This document shows positions 1-5,359 of a DNA stretch of 6,714 bases, piece by piece (within the stretch, counting starts at the first letter, position 1; each line of letters begins with the position of its first letter). The notes below the pieces were generated by a model. It saw nothing but the letters and a program-made list of their open reading frames with translations. It had not been told where the DNA came from and did no database searches. The DNA comes from Deltaproteobacteria bacterium (GTDB lineage Bacteria > Desulfobacterota > Desulfobacteria > Desulfobacterales > SURF-15). Made by a program: the position numbers and the translations under genes. The stretch covers positions 1 to 6,714 of the forward strand of contig JAHEHB010000305.1 of NCBI GenBank assembly GCA_024644775.1. The letters run 5' to 3'.

Positions 1-185
1 CAGTTTCCGAACATTCCAAGTCACAACGTTTATTCAAATTGTATTTACAAAAAAAATTTAAACATGCAGAGTTGTATCATTTTCGAAGGTTTTGAAGAGG
101 TATACCGACATAAAGAAACCCTTTTTTTAGGTTTGTGGCATCCTCTATTCTTCTCAATAAATTGTAATATATTAACTGTATTATA
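1..185. other. AT-rich upstream region without a convincing gene
   Basis: This stretch is strongly AT-rich and shows no credible coding sequence on either strand. Plus-strand frame 1 happens to be open from the window edge to a TAA at 184-186, but the translation is low-quality and has no ribosome-binding site. Two small perfect inverted repeats are visible: TTGTA-TT-TACAA at 39-50 and TAATATATTA at 165-174. Both are the kind of AT-rich palindrome that can arise by chance or bind a regulator. The region probably separates an upstream gene outside the window from the transporter operon. No terminator hairpin with a T-tract was found. Confidence 0.5.
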
Positions 186-218
186 AAATATTGATTCAAG
201 TATCGATATAATTAAAAT
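186..218 (+). promoter_or_regulatory. Candidate promoter for the transporter operon
   Basis: A sigma-70-like pair is visible: TTGATT at 191-196 and TAAAAT at 213-218 with 16 bases between, which would start transcription near 225. An overlapping perfect -10 hexamer TATAAT lies at 207-212 but has no good -35 at the usual distance. Two small palindromes sit inside: TTGA-T-TCAA (191-199) and TATCGATA (201-208), so a regulator could bind here. A related block recurs at 2332-2372 before the first permease gene, which supports a real regulatory role. AT-rich DNA yields promoter-like matches easily, so the exact hexamers are uncertain. Confidence 0.4.
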
Positions 219-219
219 C

Positions 220-270
220 TGGGTCCGGAGGCCCGGCTTTGGGTGCCCCGGAAGGGGCCTACTCGACCCA
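220..270 (+). promoter_or_regulatory. GC-rich foldable leader element (candidate structured RNA)
   Basis: A compact GC-rich island inside an AT-rich leader, starting at about the predicted transcription start. The ends TGGGTC (220-225) and GACCCA (265-270) can form a closing helix. Inside it, GCCCC-GGAA-GGGGC (245-258) is a strong hairpin with a GNRA-type loop, and CCC (232-234) can pair with GGG (241-243), giving a three-way junction. Competing pairings exist: AGGCCC (229-234) with GGGCCT (255-260), and GGGTC (221-225) with GGCCC (230-234). I do not recognise any named riboswitch consensus in it. A folded leader is well supported; ligand sensing is only a guess. Confidence 0.5.
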
Positions 271-324
271 ATGTGTTATCAGTGACTAAATTTTCAACTG
301 ACCTAAAATGTCTACCGTTAGGAA

Positions 325-386
325 GGGAGGTGATGTGTCGTAATCGAAACGTAAAGAGCTGTGAAAACCTCGCTGGAATCTTCTAA
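325..386 (+). other. Near-ideal Shine-Dalgarno in the leader with a possible 17-codon leader ORF
   Basis: GGAGGTGAT at 326-334 is a nine-base perfect complement to the usual 16S rRNA 3' end, yet it lies 75 bases before the binding-protein start. An ATG at 333 overlaps it and opens a 17-codon frame (MCRNRNVKSCENLAGIF) ending at TAA 384-386. The adjacent AGGAAGG (320-326) is at a workable distance from that ATG. A second mini-frame from GTG 361 runs to TGA 412-414 and overlaps the real ATG as ATGA, so coupling is possible. Neither peptide is recognisable. Alternatively the site is a ribosome standby or chance purine-rich sequence. Confidence 0.2.
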
Positions 387-410
387 AACTGGTAACAATA
401 GGAGGGAGTC

Positions 411-1928
411 ATGAAAAGATGGTTAATGGGTTCGATATGCATTGTTCTTGTTGTTTTTTTGACCGGATTGGCAATTGCCGACCAGCCCTTCAAAGGTAAG
501 ACAATTACAGTAAGCTGTAATGCGGCAGGAAGAAAGGCCGGTGTATCCGGAGACCTATATGAATGGCGGGAAGAATGGGAGAAGCTCACAGGTGCAAAGC
601 TGGAGATTGTTGAAATTCCCTCGTCCGAGCATTTAGAAAAGATCGTCATGGACAACATGACCGGTGCCAACCAATTTGATGGCCATATGATTGGCGCCTG
701 GTGGTATGGCAGGCTTATCGCGGAAGATTTTATCATTCCCACCGAAAAATGGCACGATGATGCCAGGATGCCAAAGTGGCCCAAAGATCTCATGAGCGGG
801 CAGGAAGCGCTCTACAAATGGGGCGGCAAGTGGTATGGTATTCCATTTGATCATGATGGTCAGGTGCTCTACTATCGAAAAGATATCCTGAACGATCCGA
901 AATGGAAAGCTGAATTTAAGAAGGAAGTTGGTTACGACATGCCCATTCCTCCCGAAACCCTTGATCAACTCTATGATATCTCCAACTTTTTTAACGGCAA
1001 GGACTGGAATGGGGATGGACAGCCGGATTCCGGGATCGCCATGCATCTGAAAGTTGGTGGTCAGGGGATGTTCCACTTTATGACCTATTCAGCACCGACA
1101 TGTGTGCTTCCGGGACCGAAAGTGGACCGCTATCATAACGTCTTTGATTTCGATCCGGAGACCATGGAACCTCTGGTAAACGATCCGGGCCATGTGAAAG
1201 CGCTGGAGATGCTCATAAAACTCGCGAAAACCGGTCCCGATGCTCAATATGGATGGTCCCTCAGGGAGGCCTGGACCCACTTTCTGACGGGCAAGGCGAT
1301 CTTTAGCTTTACCTGGGGGGACCTTGGCGCCCTGGCTCAGGAGCCTGGTTCTGTTGTTCAGGGGAAATTAGGCATCTCCACGATGCCCGGTTCCTATGAA
1401 GTCTGGGATGGTAGCCAGAAAAAATTCGTAAAGTTCGACAAACCCAATGTCGTGGGAAATACGACGGGTGGAAGTTGGCACGGTGTTATTTCAAAGTTTT
1501 CGAAGAACCAGGATGTAGTATACCATCTTCTCGCCTTTCACTCCACCAAGAAGGTTTCCCAATGGGCGGCTGCTACCGGATGGGATGCGAGAGATCCCGG
1601 ACGGAAAAGCCAATTTGTAAAACCATGGGGAGAAATGGAGGTTTCGGAATACGAAAAATTCGGCTGGGATCCTGAAGACGCAAAGGAATACAGCAAAGCA
1701 TATTCCGAGTGTTTTAATGCGAAGACGATGCTTCCCTATCTTCGCATCCGGGGTGCCTTTGAGTATTGGGTGGCTCTTGACCGCAACCTTTCGGAGGCAA
1801 TGATCGGCCGTATGACCCCTAAAGAAGCGCTCGATCGATGTGCCAAGGATTGGAAACAGACCACGGATCGACTGGGTAAAGAAGAGCAGCTTAAGTTCTA
1901 CAGAGAATCCATTGGATATCAACCATAG
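411..1928 (+). CDS. Periplasmic sugar-type solute-binding protein of a CUT1 ABC importer
   Basis: This 505-residue protein would capture a carbohydrate-like solute in the periplasm and deliver it to the permeases encoded downstream. Residues 1-23 form a Sec signal peptide: Lys-Arg start, hydrophobic core, and A-I-A before Asp24 as a signal peptidase I site. There is no lipobox, so the protein should be soluble. The body shows the extracellular solute-binding family 1 pattern, including a late GKAIFSFTWGDLG segment (294-306) and an STMPGS turn (323-328). It is longer than most family members (about 400-450) and rich in Trp and Tyr, as sugar sites often are. An EF-hand-like loop, DWNGDGQPD, lies at 198-206. 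The start is well set: AGGAGGGAG at 400-408 precedes the ATG and an in-frame TAA lies at 384. The substrate is unknown. The assignment as a binding protein is firm from the neighbouring genes. Confidence 0.93.
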   Translation: MKRWLMGSICIVLVVFLTGLAIADQPFKGKTITVSCNAAGRKAGVSGDLYEWREEWEKLTGAKLEIVEIPSSEHLEKIVMDNMTGANQFDGHMIGAWWYGRLIAEDFIIPTEKWHDDARMPKWPKDLMSGQEALYKWGGKWYGIPFDHDGQVLYYRKDILNDPKWKAEFKKEVGYDMPIPPETLDQLYDISNFFNGKDWNGDGQPDSGIAMHLKVGGQGMFHFMTYSAPTCVLPGPKVDRYHNVFDFDPETMEPLVNDPGHVKALEMLIKLAKTGPDAQYGWSLREAWTHFLTGKAIFSFTWGDLGALAQEPGSVVQGKLGISTMPGSYEVWDGSQKKFVKFDKPNVVGNTTGGSWHGVISKFSKNQDVVYHLLAFHSTKKVSQWAAATGWDARDPGRKSQFVKPWGEMEVSEYEKFGWDPEDAKEYSKAYSECFNAKTMLPYLRIRGAFEYWVALDRNLSEAMIGRMTPKEALDRCAKDWKQTTDRLGKEEQLKFYRESIGYQP

Positions 1929-2054
1929 TATAGTAGGGTGAATCCGAAATAACATAAATAACTGTTTTCCCGTCTTTCGAGAGACAAAATGGTTCATGGT
2001 TTCAGTGTTCAGCTAAACCGCCAACGGAGCTGGATTCATCACTATAAGAAACGG

Positions 2055-2070
2055 GGTTTCTCAGACGAGC
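2055..2070 (+). repeat. 16-bp direct repeat, left copy
   Basis: GGTTTCTCAGACGAGC occurs here and again, identically, at 2209-2224. The two copies are 154 bp apart start to start and bracket the octamer-array hairpin (2102-2172) and a smaller hairpin (2184-2207). A 16-base exact match inside a 522-bp spacer is very unlikely by chance. The pair could be the ends of a small non-autonomous mobile or repeat cassette, or recombination-prone remnants of one. No transposase or inverted termini are present. Confidence 0.75.
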
Positions 2071-2172
2071 TAGGAAGCGAGAAAGCTTGGATGCTGGAAT
2101 GCTTGGAGGCGAAAAGGCTAGGGGCTGGAAAGCCTTATAGCCTCCAGGCTTCCTGGCCTTCTCGCCTTCAGG
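2069..2172 (+). repeat. Inverted array of degenerate GCTnGGAA octamers forming a long hairpin
   Basis: From 2069 the plus strand reads in eight-base steps: GCTAGGAA, GCGAGAAA, GCTTGGAT, GCTGGAAT, GCTTGGAG, GCGAAAAG, then seven-base GCTAGGG, then GCTGGAAA (to 2131). From 2172 back to about 2139 the minus strand shows the same units: GCGAGAAG, GCCAGGAA, GCCTGGAG. The facing arrays pair as a long imperfect hairpin, 2102-2124 with 2150-2172, with one A-C mismatch and several G-T pairs, plus a short inner helix and a loop near 2130-2142. No T-tract follows, so it is not a typical intrinsic terminator. In the transcript it could block 3' exonucleases and protect the upstream binding-protein mRNA, as REP elements do between malE and malF. 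Confidence 0.75.
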
Positions 2173-2183
2173 TTATTTCTACC

Positions 2184-2207
2184 GGTGATCCGATTTGGGA
2201 TTTTACC
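2184..2207 (+). repeat. Small stem-loop beside the octamer hairpin
   Basis: GGTGATCC (2184-2191) can pair with GGATT and ACC (2198-2202 and 2205-2207), leaving a two-base TT bulge and a six-base loop. It ends one base before the right 16-bp direct repeat, so it belongs to the bracketed segment 2055-2224. No function is evident. Confidence 0.35.
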
Positions 2208-2208
2208 A

Positions 2209-2224
2209 GGTTTCTCAGACGAGC
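2209..2224 (+). repeat. 16-bp direct repeat, right copy
   Basis: This is an exact copy of the 16-mer at 2055-2070. A looser match resumes just after each copy (TAGGA at 2071 and at 2232), so the true repeat unit may be slightly longer and interrupted by GTTTAGG in this copy. Confidence 0.75.
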
Positions 2225-2264
2225 GTTTAGGTAGGATAATCCTCCCTGTGTTATCCACCGGCTC

Positions 2265-2292
2265 CCTGACACCCGAAACCTGACACCCTTAA
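2265..2292 (+). repeat. Four-unit heptamer array (CCTGACA type)
   Basis: The sequence reads in seven-base steps: CCTGACA, CCCGAAA, CCTGACA, CCCTTAA. Units one and three are identical, and CCTGACACCC is repeated exactly at 2265-2274 and 2279-2288. It is a short, decayed tandem array of a different period from the octamers upstream. No coding function is apparent. It may be a simple-sequence expansion or part of a dispersed intergenic repeat family. Confidence 0.5.
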
Positions 2293-2304
2293 TCCGATTA
2301 AAGG
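2287..2304. promoter_or_regulatory. Operator-like palindrome upstream of the second promoter block
   Basis: TTAATC-C-GATTAA (2289-2301) is a perfect inverted repeat around one central base. It extends to CC...GG (2287-2288 and 2303-2304) if A2302 is skipped. It lies about 30 bases upstream of the TTGACT at 2337-2342, a sensible place for a dimeric regulator. No identical copy is seen before the binding-protein gene, and no regulator gene is in the window, so the role is uncertain. Confidence 0.3.
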
Positions 2305-2331
2305 AACGAAAAATTAATAAACATAAAATTG

Positions 2332-2372
2332 AAATATTGACTGCAGGTAGAATTTCCGAGAATTAAACTCAG
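2332..2372 (+). promoter_or_regulatory. Second promoter-like block, related to the one at 186-224
   Basis: This block matches the operon's upstream region: AAATATTGA (2332-2340, compare 186-194), CAGGTA (2344-2349, compare CAAGTA 197-202), and AATTAAACTCAG (2361-2372, compare AATTAAAATCTG 210-221). TTGACT at 2337-2342 is a good -35 hexamer. The best -10-like sequence near the usual distance is weak (around 2360-2369), and spacing is longer than ideal. If active, it would transcribe the two permease genes and the ATPase separately from the binding protein. Homology to the first block is the stronger evidence; promoter activity is inferred. Confidence 0.4.
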
Positions 2373-2410
2373 CCGGAGCCCGTGGTTCGATCACGAAACC
2401 CGGACTCCGG
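2373..2410 (+). repeat. GC-rich stem-loop upstream of the first permease gene
   Basis: CCGGAG (2373-2378) pairs with CTCCGG (2405-2410), extended by CC (2379-2380) with GG (2402-2403) past a bulged A. Inside, CGTG (2381-2384) pairs with CACG (2392-2395) around a seven-base loop. No T-tract follows, so this is not an intrinsic terminator. Its CCGGAG and CCCG segments correspond to those at 225-234 in the operon leader, suggesting a shared origin. Possible roles are mRNA stability, 5' end protection, or regulation of the downstream genes. Confidence 0.55.
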
Positions 2411-2423
2411 ATACAAATTGAAT

Positions 2424-2440
2424 CTCAATATTTGAGAGGA
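2424..2440 (+). promoter_or_regulatory. Small hairpin overlapping the permease ribosome-binding site
   Basis: CTCAA (2424-2428) and TTGAG (2432-2436) form a five-pair hairpin with a three-base loop. The right arm shares GAG with the purine-rich GAGAGGA (2434-2440), which is the only plausible Shine-Dalgarno for the ATG at 2451 and lies 10 bases from it. Pairing could lower translation of the permease relative to the binding protein, whose site AGGAGGGAG is closer and unpaired by nearby sequence. Confidence 0.35.
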
Positions 2441-2450
2441 CCTTTTTCTG

Positions 2451-3329
2451 ATGGCTTTTCGAGCACTTGCAATCAAGCAGAGACATGTGAAGTTCTTTTT
2501 TCTCCTGCCGGCGGTAATATGGATGGTCGTCTTTACCCTATACCCGCTGATTTCTTCTCTCTGGATGAGTTTTAACAAGGTGAAAATCGTTGGACCCGAT
2601 ACGTTCATCGGGCTAAAAAACTATTCCCGTTTGTTGCAGGACTACTATGTGGGAAATTCCGCAAAACTCACCGTCGTTATGGTACTATTAACGGTTGCCA
2701 TACAAGTTATTCTCGGTTTGTTTCTTGCGCTCATGATGAACGCAGAATTTAGAGGAAGACGTTATTTCAGGACGCTTTTTAGTCTTCCCATCTATGTCGC
2801 CCCCATCGCAATGGGGTATTTGGGCCACACCATTTTCTTCGAACAAGGCGGCCCGTTAAATATCGTCATTACCTCCCTCGGGTTCACGCCGATCCCTTGG
2901 CTCTCTCACCCCACATGGGCATTTATTGCCATCTGCATGATCGAAGTATGGATCGCCACTCCCTTTTGTTTTATGGTTCTTCTGGCTGGACTTCAAGGAC
3001 TGCCTGAAGAAGTGTACGAAGCTGCCCGTCTTGACTACAAATCCGAGTGGAAAATATTTCTTAAGATCACACTGCCAATGCTCTTGCCGGTCGTACTCAT
3101 CGTGTTTCTCCTGAGGCTGGTTACCTCCCTGCGAATCCTCGACACCGTTTACGCACTTACCGCAGGAGGGCCGGGTACCGCCACCGAAGTTTATTCTCTT
3201 ATTACATACCGGTCAGCGATGAAGTTTTTCGACTTTGGATACGGGGCTGCACTCTCTTACATGCTGCTTCTCGTGGTCATGATTATTTTGATGCTTTCGT
3301 TCCGCAAGATGCGGGAGCTCTATGAATGA
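2451..3329 (+). CDS. MalF/UgpA-type inner-membrane permease of the CUT1 ABC importer
   Basis: This 292-residue protein is one of two membrane subunits forming the solute channel. Six hydrophobic segments are visible at about 15-35, 73-96, 107-127, 157-180, 207-228 and 262-284, the usual number for this family without the long MalF periplasmic insert. The ATPase-docking EAA loop lies at 190-209, beginning EAARLD and ending ITLP. The residue after Asp195 is Tyr rather than the nearly invariant Gly. The TAGGPGTATE stretch (237-246) is a typical MalF-family signature. The gene starts after a 522-bp spacer and has only a moderate Shine-Dalgarno, GAGAGGA at 2434-2440. A 44-bp gap separates it from the second permease. 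Family assignment is very secure; the substrate is unknown. Confidence 0.95.
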   Translation: MAFRALAIKQRHVKFFFLLPAVIWMVVFTLYPLISSLWMSFNKVKIVGPDTFIGLKNYSRLLQDYYVGNSAKLTVVMVLLTVAIQVILGLFLALMMNAEFRGRRYFRTLFSLPIYVAPIAMGYLGHTIFFEQGGPLNIVITSLGFTPIPWLSHPTWAFIAICMIEVWIATPFCFMVLLAGLQGLPEEVYEAARLDYKSEWKIFLKITLPMLLPVVLIVFLLRLVTSLRILDTVYALTAGGPGTATEVYSLITYRSAMKFFDFGYGAALSYMLLLVVMIILMLSFRKMRELYE

Positions 3330-3373
3330 AGCCGGATTGACTGTTTTATTATCTGCGGAGGATATAATAACAA

Positions 3374-4222
3374 ATGATTGCAAAACCGAGTCCTATAACG
3401 AAGGCTATCATCTTAACGGTTATGACGGTGATTATCATCTGGACGGCTTTCCCATTTTACTGGGGGCTCGTCACCTCCCTGAAAGACCGAGAGAATATTG
3501 ACCTGTGGTTTAAAATCAGTATACCGTGGATAACGTTTGAGCCCACTGCAGAAAACTGGGTGGGAGAAATTATGCTGCCGGAAATGCGACATGCACTTAT
3601 TAACAGCATCACGGCCGCTGTATTTAGCACTGCCATTTGTATGTTTCTAGGCTCTCTTGCAGGCTATGCGCTGGCAAGGTTTCGATTCGAACGGATTAAA
3701 AATAAAGACATTACCATCTGGTTTTTCAGCCTGCGGGTGCTGCCTCCCGTTGCCGTGGCCATACCGTTTTTTATCATGATGAAAAATTTACACCTTCTCG
3801 ATACAAGAACCGCCTTGGTCCTGTCTTACACGACATTCAACCTTCCGTTTGCAGTGATTTTGATGCGTTCTCTTTTTCTGGAACTTCCACCGGAGATGGA
3901 AGAGGCGGCGCTGGTGGATGGATATACGCGCTTTGGGGCTTTTTTTAGAGTGGCACTTCCACTTGCAGCACCGGCGCTGGTTTCCACCAGCCTCATATGC
4001 CTGGCCGCCGCATGGAACGAGTTTTTATTCGCACTTTTTCTGTCCTCTAAAAATTCGGTAACCATACCGGTTCTTATTTCCGGTGGGGAGCACTCCCGCG
4101 GTGTCGAGTTCTGGATGGTCGCAACCCGCGCGATGTTAGCGATTCTTCCGCCGGCGTTTATGGCGCTTTTAGTACAGCGATTCATTGTTCGTGGGCTTAC
4201 CTATGGAGCGGTAAAAGGATAA
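3374..4222 (+). CDS. MalG/UgpE-type inner-membrane permease of the CUT1 ABC importer
   Basis: This 282-residue protein is the partner membrane subunit. Hydrophobic segments lie near 9-34, 76-102, 115-136, 146-166, 194-215 and 247-268. The EAA loop at 177-196 is canonical, EAALVDGY followed by VALP, with the Gly that the first permease lacks. The C-terminal GLTYGAVKG (274-282) is the classic MalG-family ending. GGAGG at 3357-3361 is the likely ribosome-binding site, but it sits 12 bases from the ATG, longer than usual. The stop codon TAA (4220-4222) abuts the Shine-Dalgarno of the ATPase gene, and only 15 bp separate the two frames, so they are almost certainly cotranscribed. Confidence 0.96.
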   Translation: MIAKPSPITKAIILTVMTVIIIWTAFPFYWGLVTSLKDRENIDLWFKISIPWITFEPTAENWVGEIMLPEMRHALINSITAAVFSTAICMFLGSLAGYALARFRFERIKNKDITIWFFSLRVLPPVAVAIPFFIMMKNLHLLDTRTALVLSYTTFNLPFAVILMRSLFLELPPEMEEAALVDGYTRFGAFFRVALPLAAPALVSTSLICLAAAWNEFLFALFLSSKNSVTIPVLISGGEHSRGVEFWMVATRAMLAILPPAFMALLVQRFIVRGLTYGAVKG

Positions 4223-4237
4223 GGAGGGAGACAATTC

Positions 4238-5359
4238 ATGGCAAGCATCACCCTAAAGAACATTGTCAAGTGTTACACCAAAGACGTTCCGGTGGTAAAA
4301 AACTTCAACCTGGAGATCCAAGACAAGGAGTTTGTTGTTTTTCTGGGGCCTTCCGGATGTGGCAAAACAACTGTTTTGCGGATGATTGCCGGCCTGGAAG
4401 AAATCACTGAGGGAGACATATTTATTGAAGAAACGTTGGTCAACGAGACCGCCCCTCGAGACAGAGATGTCGCCATGGTATTCCAGAATTACGCGATTTA
4501 TCCGCATCTCACTGTATATGGGAATCTCGCCTTCAGCCTTAAAGCCCGAAAGGTATCAAAAAAGGAGATGGATCCGCTGGTGCGAAGCACTGCCAAGATG
4601 CTTGGAATTGACCGGTATCTTGAGCGGAAACCACGTCATCTTTCAGGAGGAGAACGGCAGCGTGTGGCGCTGGGAAGAGCCATTGTTCGACAGCCCAAAG
4701 CATTTCTAATGGACGAGCCACTGAGTAACTTAGATGCAAAGCTTCGCGTGCAGATGCGCTTTGAACTCAGCCAGCTGCATAGAAAACTCGGTATTACCAC
4801 CGTGTATGTCACCCATGACCAGATCGAAGCCCTGACATTGGGAGATCGCCTGGTTCTCATGAGTGAAGGGGAAATTCAACAGATTGCAGACCCCTTTACC
4901 ATATACAACCGCCCCGCAAATGTATTTGTGGCAACGTTTGTGGGAAGCCCGTCCATGAACTTATTTGATGCAAGGATTGTTCAACAAAATGGTGCACTCT
5001 ACTTGGCTGGTAAGCGTCTCAGGATCAAATTACACGATATTACCGATGTCGAGAAAGATTATATTGGAAGGGATGTGATTTGCGGTTTTCGACCGGAGGC
5101 CATTGCATTAGCCGAATACGTGCAATTCAAAAATAAAAGTGAAGATATCGATGCCCGGATCGACGATGTGGAACCGGTTGGAGATAGCCAATTGATTTAC
5201 GTCTCCTGCAACGATCAATTGTTTGTCGCCAACAAAGAGATAAGCTCAGGATTCCTGGATAGACATTCGCTTATGGGAAAGGATACGAAAATCAATTTTA
5301 ACCTGGATCAGATCCATCTCTTTGATAAATCATCCCAAAAAGCGATCTACAACCCGTGA
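4238..5359 (+). CDS. MalK/UgpC-type ATPase of the CUT1 ABC importer
   Basis: This 373-residue cytoplasmic protein would dimerise and hydrolyse ATP to drive import through the two permeases. All motifs are intact: Walker A GPSGCGKTT (37-45), Q-loop Gln83, signature LSGGERQ (135-141), Walker B AFLMDEP (155-161), D-loop SNLD (163-166) and switch His193. Residues from about 235 form the MalK-type C-terminal OB/TOBE domain, with GSPSMNLF (236-243) and GFRPEAI (283-289). In relatives this domain contacts regulators or other partners. Length is normal. The Shine-Dalgarno AGGAGGGAG (4222-4230) repeats the one before the binding-protein gene. The last 13 bp overlap the convergent MFS gene. An ATPase encoded with its own permeases suggests a dedicated rather than shared energy unit. 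Confidence 0.97.
   Translation: MASITLKNIVKCYTKDVPVVKNFNLEIQDKEFVVFLGPSGCGKTTVLRMIAGLEEITEGDIFIEETLVNETAPRDRDVAMVFQNYAIYPHLTVYGNLAFSLKARKVSKKEMDPLVRSTAKMLGIDRYLERKPRHLSGGERQRVALGRAIVRQPKAFLMDEPLSNLDAKLRVQMRFELSQLHRKLGITTVYVTHDQIEALTLGDRLVLMSEGEIQQIADPFTIYNRPANVFVATFVGSPSMNLFDARIVQQNGALYLAGKRLRIKLHDITDVEKDYIGRDVICGFRPEAIALAEYVQFKNKSEDIDARIDDVEPVGDSQLIYVSCNDQLFVANKEISSGFLDRHSLMGKDTKINFNLDQIHLFDKSSQKAIYNP

Noticed and set aside
116..134. AAACC/GGTTT hairpin with a run of T as a terminator
   Set aside because: The T run is in the loop rather than after the stem, and the stem has only five pairs.
1..186. Frame-1 open stretch that could be the 3' end of an upstream gene
   Set aside because: Translation is unlike a real protein C-terminus, composition is far more AT-rich than the genuine genes, and 61 open codons across six frames in such DNA can occur by chance.
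1989..2234. An 81-codon plus-strand open frame in the spacer
   Set aside because: It runs straight through the octamer hairpin and both 16-bp repeats, has no good ribosome-binding site, and its translation resembles no protein family. Repeat structure explains the sequence better.
2381..2395. tRNA T-arm-like hairpin with GTTCGAT loop
   Set aside because: No acceptor stem, anticodon arm or CCA-adjacent structure surrounds it; it is the inner part of the 2373-2410 stem-loop.
3337..3368. TTGACT and TATAAT between the two permease genes as an internal promoter
   Set aside because: The 20-base spacing is too long, and the 44-bp gap already needs this sequence for the stop codon and ribosome-binding site.
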